DNA of 7,570 nt from Nitrososphaeraceae archaeon (GCA_025922715.1 JAICHH010000082.1:1-7570), one strand, 5' to 3'. Positions 1-5,611 are shown, counted from the first letter of the stretch. Notes: a model not told the origin generated them from the letters alone. A program made the numbers and translations.

Positions 1-396
1 CATTTCCACTTGATCCTTATGGGTACTGTCTCACTTACATTTACAGGCTTCATATATTACATGTTCCCGTTGATCACTGGAAGAATGTATAACGAAAAAC
101 TGGGAAAAATACACTTTGTAGCAGCATTTTCAGGTGTAATACTAGTCTTTATGACACAACACGTTCTAGGATTAATGGGAATGCCTAGGAGGTATTTCGA
201 TTATATCCCATTACCAGAATGGATAGCAATGAATCAAATTGCAACAACAGGTGCCTGGATTGTGGGGTTGTCATACCTACTAATGATATACAATCTGCTA
301 AAGAGCGCTATGACAGGAGTGGCCGCAAAAATGAATGATCCATTCAATATAGGAGAACAATATTATGACTACCGACGACGAGACCCCCATCATTAG
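1..396 (+). CDS. coxA: Heme-copper terminal oxidase subunit I, C-terminal part (5' end outside window)
   Basis: This is the last 131 residues of the catalytic subunit of an aa3-type oxygen reductase, which reduces O2 to water and pumps protons across the cytoplasmic membrane. The frame is open from base 1 and begins with HFHLILMG. That H-x-H in helix X is the family signature carrying one high-spin heme ligand and one low-spin heme ligand. Three hydrophobic segments follow (about residues 4-24, 36-58 and 74-98), matching helices X-XII. The conserved GMPRRYFDY loop lies at residues 60-68. The C-terminus is short and polar (YYDYRRRDPHH). A TTG at base 10 is not the real start, because the motif runs upstream of it. 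The end overlaps the next gene by 32 bases, so the two are probably co-transcribed. The CuB-ligand and proton-channel helices lie outside the window. Confidence 0.95.
   Translation, partial: HFHLILMGTVSLTFTGFIYYMFPLITGRMYNEKLGKIHFVAAFSGVILVFMTQHVLGLMGMPRRYFDYIPLPEWIAMNQIATTGAWIVGLSYLLMIYNLLKSAMTGVAAKMNDPFNIGEQYYDYRRRDPHH
351..355 (+). promoter_or_regulatory. Shine-Dalgarno site of the cupredoxin gene
   Basis: AGGAG lies nine bases before the ATG at 365, inside the end of the oxidase subunit I gene. It supports translation of the downstream gene from the same mRNA and supports this overlapping start. Confidence 0.6.
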
Positions 397-934
397 AACA
401 ACTCCAAAAAGGCTAGCTAAAGGTCTAGCTATAGTAGTAGGCATTATGATAGTAGGTGCAGTAATAGCTATAAGCCAGTGGGATTACATGGTTTCTGTCC
501 CACCACCATCATCTACACTAAAACCTAAATTTGATTTATCCAATCCGTCACCATCTGGTGGACATGGTGCTCCTGTTGCGTCTTCAGAAGCAGTTTCAAC
601 CGGTGAATCTCCAGCACCAGCGGCCAGACCAACAGCAGATGTTACTTTGACAATCCTTGAAGGTTCAGCAATACAGGGAAATCCTGACTATGACCCCGAC
701 GAACTAACAGTACAAAAGGGTAATACAATACTTGTTGACAATTTGGATTTGATGCCTCATACCGTAACAAACGGTGAAGGTGCATCTGATGCAACTTCTG
801 GCCAGCTTTTTGATACCAGCATAATAAATGGTGGCGAATTCAAGGTGCTAGAAACTACAAATGTTGATGCAGGGTCTTATCCATACTATTGTACAGTACA
901 TCCATACATGACAGGGACTTTAACAGTAGAATAA
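365..934 (+). CDS. Membrane-anchored type-1 copper (plastocyanin-like) protein
   Basis: A 189-residue blue copper protein, probably exchanging electrons with the terminal oxidase on the outer face of the membrane. A short charged N-terminus is followed by one hydrophobic segment (about 20-37) acting as an uncleaved anchor. A Pro/Ser/Ala-rich linker (about 45-90) leads to a cupredoxin domain (about 91-189). The copper ligands are visible as His132 (MPHTV) and Cys176, His179 and Met182 (YYCTVHPYMTG). There is only one Cys in this loop, so the CuA motif CxxxC of oxidase subunit II is absent and the domain should hold a single mononuclear copper. The gene overlaps oxidase subunit I by 32 bases and has its own SD. 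Small copper proteins replacing cytochrome c as electron carriers are known in Thaumarchaeota; the partnership with this oxidase is inferred from the overlap. Confidence 0.9.
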   Translation: MTTDDETPIIRTTPKRLAKGLAIVVGIMIVGAVIAISQWDYMVSVPPPSSTLKPKFDLSNPSPSGGHGAPVASSEAVSTGESPAPAARPTADVTLTILEGSAIQGNPDYDPDELTVQKGNTILVDNLDLMPHTVTNGEGASDATSGQLFDTSIINGGEFKVLETTNVDAGSYPYYCTVHPYMTGTLTVE

Positions 935-963
935 TTATTTATTTAGAAAAGGATAAGAAGATA

Positions 964-1014
964 ACAACAAACAAACAAACAAACCAATAAACAAATAAAT
1001 AAGCAAAAAAAAAC
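964..1014 (+). repeat. A/C-rich tetranucleotide tract (AAAC/AAAT) before ctaA
   Basis: Tandem AAAC units grade into AAAT units and then an A9 run. There is a single G in the whole tract. It lies in the 105-base gap between the copper protein and ctaA and would be an unstructured mRNA stretch. No convincing TATA box or SD for ctaA was found in the gap, so read-through from the oxidase genes is likely. Confidence 0.6.
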
Positions 1015-1039
1015 CAGCAAAGGACAAAAGAAGAAGATT

Positions 1040-1519
1040 ATGATGCTCCTACAAACTCTTTCTTTCTCGACACTTTCTATACTTTTTGTATTGATATTTA
1101 TCGGAGGATATGTTAGTGCTTCTGGGGTAGGTTTGTCATGTCCAGATTGGCCTCTATGCCCAGCAGGTTTGATTCCCCTACAAGAGTTTATAATAGAATA
1201 TTTTCATCGCACTATTGCAGCAATAACAGGATTGATGGTTATCATAACAATGATATTTACACTTAAATCAAAACAGGCTCCCCAAGGCATGAAGATTGCT
1301 TCTCTTATTGCAGCGTCTGCAGTAATAGCTCAAATTACATTGGGTGCTATTGTAATTATAGAACGTCTCCATGCCCATCTAGTAACCTTGCATCTTGGAA
1401 TAGGAATAATATTATTCTCTATGATGGTTCTAGTTACCTTATACAGTAGAAGAATACAAAATAACAATACAAAAGAATCTATTTCAAATTTAGAAAAGAA
1501 ATCTACTACTGTTTCTTAG
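1040..1519 (+). CDS. ctaA: Heme A synthase, half-size archaeal CtaA/COX15 type
   Basis: A 159-residue membrane protein of the CtaA/COX15 family, which oxidises the C8 methyl of heme O to the formyl group of heme A needed by aa3 oxidases. Four hydrophobic helices are visible (about 7-27, 55-75, 85-107 and 114-136). After helix 1 comes the signature GVGLSCPDWPLCP, with the loop cysteine pair Cys34 and Cys40. Helix 2 begins with E53-x-x-H56-R57, the catalytic Glu and heme-ligand motif. His111, His113 and His118 sit before helix 4. Bacterial and mitochondrial enzymes have eight helices, two fused copies of this unit; archaeal versions such as that of Aeropyrum have four and presumably form the site from one bundle. 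The tail after 137 is polar. Two ATGs are adjacent (1040 and 1043) and either could be used. Its position after the oxidase genes fits cofactor supply. Confidence 0.93.
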   Translation: MMLLQTLSFSTLSILFVLIFIGGYVSASGVGLSCPDWPLCPAGLIPLQEFIIEYFHRTIAAITGLMVIITMIFTLKSKQAPQGMKIASLIAASAVIAQITLGAIVIIERLHAHLVTLHLGIGIILFSMMVLVTLYSRRIQNNNTKESISNLEKKSTTVS

Positions 1520-1527
1520 ACAAACAA

Positions 1528-1547
1528 TTTTTCTATATCTATTTTTT
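1528..1547 (+). terminator. T-run terminator after ctaA
   Basis: Two T-runs (T5 at 1528-1532 and T6 at 1542-1547) lie 9-28 bases past the ctaA stop, the usual archaeal intrinsic termination signal. A third run, T7, lies at 1624-1630 in the same convergent gap. No strong hairpin is needed or seen. Confidence 0.5.
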
Positions 1548-1668
1548 ATAGGAAATTACTTTTACTATCAAAATAATATAATATTAGATTATAATGATCT
1601 GATTCAGATTTCTTTAGTTGTTGTTTTTTTCCTATCATACTATATCTTTTCTGTTTTTGTTTCTTATT

Positions 1669-2235
1669 TCATACACTTTTATTTTCTGATATCTTCTTTT
1701 TACTTCTTCTCTTGTTTGTTACAAAGATAATTGCTATAACTACTAGAGGGGTTACTACAGCAAAAGTAATTAATGAGAAAAAAATATAACCAAAAGGATT
1801 CAATGTACTAAGATTAAATACGTATGTTATAGTTTCTCCACTAAAATAAATGTCTTGTAAATATACATAAAAAACATAATTTCCTGGTTCGGGAAACTTG
1901 TAGTCCAATTCGTGGTGCCCATCTGTTACTATAATTTGAGGTATTTTTTCAATTTCTTGTCCATTTCTTTCTATTAAAATAGAAATGGGAACATCCGAAA
2001 GTTCTGTACCATCTACACTTGATACTCTCATCATTATTTTTGTATTTTGGCCAGTTGTGGGTATCTCTGGGTCAGTTGCAACTTGTACATAGTAGTTTCC
2101 TATTTTCTGACCTGAAGAATTAAAAAGTTGATGTGCAAAAATATCTTGAATAATAATCTGAGATGACGATGTTGTTGCTATAAGGAAGTTTCCTAAAATA
2201 AAGCTAAAAATAATTTGAAAATATATTCTACTCAA
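1669..2235 (-). CDS. Secreted membrane-tethered beta-rich protein, function unknown
   Basis: A 188-residue protein with a signal-like hydrophobic N-terminus (about 6-24), an extracytoplasmic domain of alternating beta strands (about 27-147), and a C-terminal transmembrane helix (about 149-173) followed by a basic tail (KRRSKKK), which places the domain outside the cell. The domain has turns such as PTTGQNTKIMMRV and FPEPGNYVFYV, typical of an Ig-like or YtkA/CopC-like fold, plus His35, His107 and His108 that could bind metal. The fold and metal ideas are inference. The start is TTG: an in-frame TGA lies five codons upstream at 2248-2250, no ATG lies between, and GGAGG directly precedes the TTG. 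The gene converges on the oxidase/ctaA genes, so any functional tie comes only from proximity. Confidence 0.7.
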   Translation of the reverse strand: MSRIYFQIIFSFILGNFLIATTSSSQIIIQDIFAHQLFNSSGQKIGNYYVQVATDPEIPTTGQNTKIMMRVSSVDGTELSDVPISILIERNGQEIEKIPQIIVTDGHHELDYKFPEPGNYVFYVYLQDIYFSGETITYVFNLSTLNPFGYIFFSLITFAVVTPLVVIAIIFVTNKRRSKKKISENKSV

Positions 2236-2238
2236 TTT

Positions 2239-2243
2239 CCTCC
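2239..2243 (-). promoter_or_regulatory. Shine-Dalgarno site deciding a TTG start
   Basis: On the minus strand the sequence reads GGGAGGAAATTG. GGAGG sits three bases before the TTG, and a stop codon lies just upstream in the same frame. This makes TTG the only start that keeps the signal peptide. Confidence 0.55.
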
Positions 2244-2312
2244 CTCTTCATTCGTGGCAAATTGTATTTAGTCACATTCCACTCTTAAAGGTAACTGATT
2301 AGTAAGGTCGGT

Positions 2313-2322
2313 AAATTTTTAT
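2313..2322 (+). promoter_or_regulatory. TATA-like box of the zinc-ribbon microprotein gene
   Basis: AAATTTTTAT is centred about 28 bases before the ATG at 2346, the expected spacing for a leaderless archaeal transcript beginning at or near the start codon. There is no SD before this ATG, which agrees with leaderless initiation. Confidence 0.4.
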
Positions 2323-2345
2323 TCATGGAAGAAATATATGATTGA

Positions 2346-2459
2346 ATGAGCGAAGAACTCCTCGTATGTAAAAGATGTAGTCATCTAAAACAAAACCATG
2401 TATCATATGAAGGTGACAATAAATGCACAAAATGTGATTGTCATCAATTTTTAGAATAA
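2346..2459 (+). CDS. 37-residue zinc-ribbon microprotein
   Basis: A very short gene encoding MSEELLVCKRCSHLK at its start and ending CTKCDCHQFLE. Cys8-x2-Cys11 and Cys27-x2-Cys30, with an additional Cys32, plus His13, His18 and His33, form a compact treble-clef or zinc-ribbon pattern that very probably binds one zinc. The frame has a stop codon (TGA) immediately before the ATG, so the start is fixed. A TATA-like box at leaderless spacing and a T7 run just after the stop make it a complete single-gene unit. Tiny proteins of this C-x2-C...C-x2-C-x-C type are, from memory, widespread in Thaumarchaeota without an assigned role; binding to nucleic acid or a protein partner is possible but not shown. 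Conserved Cys spacing in so short a frame argues against a chance ORF. Confidence 0.82.
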   Translation: MSEELLVCKRCSHLKQNHVSYEGDNKCTKCDCHQFLE

Positions 2460-2470
2460 GCTAGCTACGA

Positions 2471-2477
2471 TTTTTTT
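2471..2477 (+). terminator. T7 terminator after the microprotein gene
   Basis: A run of seven T begins 12 bases past the stop codon and precedes the promoter of the tandem SDR gene. It probably separates the two transcription units. Confidence 0.45.
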
Positions 2478-2508
2478 GCAGAATATACTTTTCATAAGCG
2501 CCTGATTA

Positions 2509-2522
2509 GCAAAAGATTTATA
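2509..2522 (+). promoter_or_regulatory. BRE/TATA promoter of the tandem SDR gene
   Basis: A purine-rich stretch (GCAAAAGA, 2509-2516) followed by TTTATA (2517-2522) is centred about 29 bases before the ATG at 2549. This fits a BRE plus TATA box driving a leaderless mRNA. No SD precedes the ATG. Confidence 0.5.
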
Positions 2523-2548
2523 GTCGAATATAATGTGCCAAAATTATA

Positions 2549-4501
2549 ATGGCAGAATCTTTAGAATCGCCGAGTTTAAAGTTTTCGGATAAAATTGTTG
2601 TGATTACCGGAAGCGGAACAGGCATTGGTCAAGCTATTGCTAAAAAATTTGCTGAAACAGGTGCGAGTATTATTATAATGGGAAGAAGAAAAGAACCATT
2701 GGATAAAACCACTGAGATCCTTATTGATATTATGAAAAAAGTAGGATCAACAAGTACGGTTAGATCTTTTTCTGGTGTAGATGTTTCAGATGAGAACGGT
2801 ATTAACGAAATGTTCTCGAATATCAAACAAGAATTTGGTAAGGTAGATATCATTGTAAATAACGCAGGAGTTTCAGGTCCAGTAAAGACCTTTACTAATG
2901 CGTCCTTTCAGGATTTTAAGGATTGTGTTGCTATCCATCTTACTGGTACCTTTTGGACATCTGTCCAGGGACTTAAAGTAATGGATAAAGGTTCTAAAAT
3001 TATAACAATTGCTACATTTTTTACTGAAGAAAACAAATATGAACAAAGGCCGTATAGGTTTAGAACTCCGTATACTGCTGCACAAGGAGCTAAAAATAGA
3101 CTGGCTGAAGCTTTAGCATGGGAATTGGTAGAGCGAGGTATAAAGTCTGTAGGTACTAACCCCGGACCTGTCCATTCTGATAGGATTTATAAAACTGTTT
3201 ATCCAAAAGCAGCTGCAGAATTTTTGCGTATAGGAGGATATCCTGGACTTGATTCAACTGAGGTAGAAGTATCTTCAACAAAGGGATTGGATCTTTTGGG
3301 AGAATCTCATGAGGTATTTTCAAAGGGTATTATGGAAATAGCACAGCAAATATCTGATTCTAGATTATCTAATTCTTCTTCGACTCTTCCTCCTCCTCCT
3401 TCCTCTTCTCCTTCCTCTTCCTCTTCCTCAACCTCAACAACAACTAGTACTACTATTACTGGCAGTGATGATGCCTCCTCTTCTCCTCCTCCTACTACTA
3501 CTACTGCTCTTAATCCCAATCAAGACGATCTAAATAAAACTATTGAAGGAATGTTGATAAAGATACAGGAAATAGCAGAAAAAATTCAAAATAATACGAG
3601 TAAAATGATAGTAGATAATGAATTTCTTAGTCAAGAAGAAGTAGCCGATATGGTCTTGACTTTGTCTGATGATACTATCAGTAAATTAATCAACGGTAGA
3701 ATTATCCCCAATGATAGAGTATTTTATCCTGTCAAACCTATTGTGGGAACCTCTATCGATGATAATAATATACAAAATTTAAAAGAAAAAGTAGTAATTA
3801 TCACAACAACCTCATCAAAAGAAAAAGATGTACAGCGAATCATTAGTCTAGCAAACAAATTGAATGATATAGGTGTAAAACAAGTAATAATCCTTAGTAA
3901 AAACTATGACGATACAAAATTTTATAAAGATTTTCATAGTCATTCATTGGACCTTGCAGACGAAGAGAAGGTAAAAAGAATTTTTAATACTGCCAAAACA
4001 AAATTTGGAAGTATTGATTCTGTTATTCATATTACAGGCGAATATGATTATAATCGCAGTTTATCATCTTTGTCCAGAGAGGAATGGGATATCCTAGTAG
4101 AGAACTTTATTCATATTCCAGCATTGATTACAAGAGAAGCAGTAAAATTTATGTCGCCAGCTGACGCAATTCAAAAACCATCTCAATTTAAAGATTCAAA
4201 GGGAATAATAGTAATTCTCGGTCCTGATTCTCCATCTGGAAAGAAGATCTCTGGCTTATCAAGGGCAAGATCTGAGGTATTTAGAGGTGCTCTTCGACCG
4301 TATACGGCTACCGTAAACCAAGAATTATCAGATGTATTAGGATCAAAAATCAAATTAAACCTAATTCTGGCTGGAAACATTGAAGGTATTGAATCAAATA
4401 TAGAGAATGTTACAACTTCTGTTTTAAATTTAATTGCTGGCTCTTCATTAAATAAAAATGAATCCATTTTCTATATTGACGAAGGAAAGAAAGAGAAATA
4501 A
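2549..4501 (+). CDS. Tandem SDR protein resembling half of a malonyl-CoA reductase
   Basis: A 650-residue protein with two Rossmann domains. Domain 1 (about 12-235) is a short-chain dehydrogenase with the dinucleotide motif TGSGTGIG (20-27), NNAG (104-107) and a Tyr-containing active-site segment RTPYTAAQG (172-180). The catalytic pattern Y-x3-K is altered to Tyr175...Gln179, and the Ser position reads Ala155-Thr156. A motif NPGPVHSDRI (204-213) follows. A helical region, a Ser/Pro/Thr spacer (275-320) and a second helical stretch (325-390) lead to domain 2 (about 411-645). Domain 2 keeps SDR strand order but has no glycine motif (VVIITTTSSKE) and no Tyr/Lys pair. Length, domain order and the PGP..SDR motif recall either half of the Chloroflexus-type malonyl-CoA reductase, as I remember it. 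Whether this is an active NAD(P)H reductase is unclear because of Gln179. It stands alone behind its own promoter. Confidence 0.85.
   Translation: MAESLESPSLKFSDKIVVITGSGTGIGQAIAKKFAETGASIIIMGRRKEPLDKTTEILIDIMKKVGSTSTVRSFSGVDVSDENGINEMFSNIKQEFGKVDIIVNNAGVSGPVKTFTNASFQDFKDCVAIHLTGTFWTSVQGLKVMDKGSKIITIATFFTEENKYEQRPYRFRTPYTAAQGAKNRLAEALAWELVERGIKSVGTNPGPVHSDRIYKTVYPKAAAEFLRIGGYPGLDSTEVEVSSTKGLDLLGESHEVFSKGIMEIAQQISDSRLSNSSSTLPPPPSSSPSSSSSSTSTTTSTTITGSDDASSSPPPTTTTALNPNQDDLNKTIEGMLIKIQEIAEKIQNNTSKMIVDNEFLSQEEVADMVLTLSDDTISKLINGRIIPNDRVFYPVKPIVGTSIDDNNIQNLKEKVVIITTTSSKEKDVQRIISLANKLNDIGVKQVIILSKNYDDTKFYKDFHSHSLDLADEEKVKRIFNTAKTKFGSIDSVIHITGEYDYNRSLSSLSREEWDILVENFIHIPALITREAVKFMSPADAIQKPSQFKDSKGIIVILGPDSPSGKKISGLSRARSEVFRGALRPYTATVNQELSDVLGSKIKLNLILAGNIEGIESNIENVTTSVLNLIAGSSLNKNESIFYIDEGKKEK
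3371..3508 (+). repeat. Low-complexity Ser/Pro/Thr-coding triplet tract
   Basis: Within the tandem SDR gene, TCT/TCC/CCT codons and then ACT/ACA codons build a 46-residue spacer (residues 275-320) made mostly of Ser, Pro and Thr. The first 60 bases are almost pure pyrimidine on the plus strand. The tract keeps the frame and links two folded parts, so it is a flexible linker and a likely site of length change by slippage. Long frames on the other strand here are shadows of this composition. Confidence 0.8.
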
Positions 4502-4672
4502 TTAGAAGAAGAAGAAGAAGAAGGACGGCTGTACTACTATGATTCTTTTATGGAGCAATATTATCCAATAATAGTTATAAAACGAAAGAAAGAGTCAAAT
4601 CTATAAACCAAATAAATAATAAGATTTAACATACATACAATAATTATTCTTTTGATATGACTCTTTCTATCT
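4502..4672. other. Convergent intergenic region with (GAA)6 and an inverted repeat
   Basis: A 171-base gap between the convergent tandem SDR and CdvB-like genes. It starts with a (GAA)6 microsatellite (4505-4523). It also has an inverted repeat: GAAAGAGTCAAATC at 4588-4601 pairs with GATATGACTCTTTC at 4654-4667 (13 of 14 positions). The right arm ends five bases before the CdvB-like stop codon. No gene or RNA gene was recognised, and there is no long T-run on either strand. Confidence 0.6.
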
Positions 4673-5422
4673 TTATGTTATTACCTTAGGAATAGGTAAA
4701 AATTCTATTTTTATTTTATGTTCTGCCTTAAATAAGGCAGCCTCAGTAATATCTACTGCTGCATTGTTTGCGATTTTAAAATTGATCAAATATCCTCCTA
4801 ATTGACCCGCATTAAAAAGAACATCACATAGCAAATCTGATATATTCTTAAACTCATGCTCTGATTCCCTAATATGGGAACTTAACAATGATCTAATACT
4901 TTTCAATACTGTCAATGACGGGGTCAGATTCTCAACTAGATCTTTAAAACTAGAGATACTACAAATTTGATTATGCAAAGTATCTAAAACAATTTTTGAA
5001 GTCCATATAGCTCTAATCGATTTTCTATTATCATTCAAGTCTGAAGAAATTAGTAAAGAATATTGAATGTTGTTCTCTTTTAGAGAAATATTTAATTTCT
5101 TAATTAATTCCTCATCTTGAGTTTTTAACTCATTGAATATATTTTGAAGCTTTAGTATTTCATTGCTAATTCTGTATTGTATTTGCTTTATCTTTGGTCT
5201 TAATGGTGTATTGTATTTAATTAAATGAAACTCAATCTCTTCAGATGAGGAGGATTGAGAACTATGACAATTCTTAATGTTATTTTGTAAACTTAAATTA
5301 AAATTATCTATTTTTATTACTTCTTTATTTTCACTTGTTGTTGCTGCTGCAGCTGCAGTTGCAGCTGCTACCATTAAAGAAGAGTTAGCCTTCTGGCTTT
5401 CTGAATTATCATTTTCTCTCAT
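4673..5422 (-). CDS. cdvB: Divergent CdvB-type ESCRT-III-like protein
   Basis: A 249-residue protein of the archaeal Snf7/CdvB family, the filament-forming proteins that constrict membranes in Cdv-type cell division. The core (about 72-236) opens with TPLRPKIKQIQYRI, the usual Pro-Leu-Arg-Pro-Lys-Ile entry to helix 1. It continues as long charged helices (about 78-158), then LVENLTPSLTVLKSIRSLLSS (162-182), the acidic EHEFKNISDLLCDVLFNAGQ (188-207), and INFKIANNAAVDITEAALFKAE (213-234), all matching the family pattern as I know it. The N-terminal 70 residues are extra: an Ala/Thr run (18-29) and a Ser/Asn-rich stretch with little predicted structure. The chain ends soon after the core (FLPIPKVIT), so no winged-helix tail is present. 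No CdvA or CdvC gene is nearby, so this looks like one of several CdvB paralogues rather than the division operon copy. It is divergent from the TrmB-like gene. Confidence 0.82.
   Translation of the reverse strand: MRENDNSESQKANSSLMVAAATAAAAATTSENKEVIKIDNFNLSLQNNIKNCHSSQSSSSEEIEFHLIKYNTPLRPKIKQIQYRISNEILKLQNIFNELKTQDEELIKKLNISLKENNIQYSLLISSDLNDNRKSIRAIWTSKIVLDTLHNQICSISSFKDLVENLTPSLTVLKSIRSLLSSHIRESEHEFKNISDLLCDVLFNAGQLGGYLINFKIANNAAVDITEAALFKAEHKIKIEFLPIPKVIT
5336..5371 (-). repeat. Ala/Thr-coding triplet tract in the CdvB-like gene
   Basis: GCA/GCT codons encode VAAATAAAAATT (residues 18-29). The DNA contains a 20-base near-palindrome (5349-5368) with 9-base arms GCAGCTGCA, produced by alternating Ala codons. 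It is much more GC-rich than its surroundings and lies in the disordered N-terminal extension. Confidence 0.6.
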
Positions 5423-5445
5423 GAAACTTGTTCGTCTTTTCTTGT

Positions 5446-5464
5446 AGTATATGTATATATAATA
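5446..5464 (-). promoter_or_regulatory. TATA-rich promoter of the CdvB-like gene
   Basis: On the minus strand a TATATATA stretch lies about 36 bases and a CATATACTA stretch about 27 bases before the ATG at 5422. Either gives a leaderless or roughly 10-base leader transcript. No SD precedes the ATG. Confidence 0.45.
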
Positions 5465-5485
5465 CCATCATGTTCAATGTTTGAC

Positions 5486-5516
5486 AGTAACTATAGTAAC
5501 AATAGTCTAAAGTTAC
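5486..5516. promoter_or_regulatory. Cluster of GTAAC half-sites between divergent genes
   Basis: AGTAAC occurs at 5486-5491 and again nine bases on at 5495-5500, and the inverted GTTAC is at 5512-5516. The first two flank the palindrome ACTATAGT. The cluster sits between the promoters of the CdvB-like and TrmB-like genes and could be an operator; this is inference from position and repetition only. Confidence 0.25.
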
Positions 5517-5580
5517 ACAGTCCAATTATTTAGCTCAGTATTTTTTTTAGTTTTGACATAATCTAATTGACAAAGGGATT

Positions 5581-5590
5581 TTATTTTAAA
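5581..5590 (+). promoter_or_regulatory. TATA box of the TrmB-like gene
   Basis: TTATTTTAAA is centred about 26 bases before the ATG at 5612. This spacing suits leaderless transcription and favours that ATG over the in-frame TTG at 5567, which has no SD. Confidence 0.45.
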
Positions 5591-5611
5591 TCTTATCTTA
5601 AGTCAATATTA

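Noticed and set aside
1597..1609. Small palindrome ATCTGA-T-TCAGAT in the ctaA downstream gap
   Set aside because: Six-base arms with one central base are too short to be a real hairpin, and it is not followed directly by a T-run.
2325..2345. ATG-started six-codon frame before the microprotein gene
   Set aside because: It ends at once at a TGA and encodes nothing recognisable; the microprotein start at 2346 is better supported.
2629..3085. Two minus-strand frames inside the first SDR domain
   Set aside because: Both lie wholly within a well-supported SDR coding sequence and encode no recognisable motif.
3307..3519. Minus-strand frame rich in Glu, Val and Gly
   Set aside because: It is the complement of the Ser/Pro/Thr triplet tract in the tandem SDR gene; the composition is an artefact of that repeat and there is no start signal.
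4183..4467. Minus-strand frame of 94 residues
   Set aside because: It lies inside the second Rossmann domain of the tandem SDR gene and has no family features or promoter.
5349..5368. GC-rich 20-base near-palindrome
   Set aside because: It falls in the Ala-coding run of the CdvB-like gene and follows from alternating GCA/GCT codons, so an operator role is not needed to explain it.
5567..5611. TTG start giving a 504-residue TrmB-like protein
   Set aside because: It has no SD and no TATA box at leaderless spacing, while the ATG at 5612 has one about 26 bases upstream.
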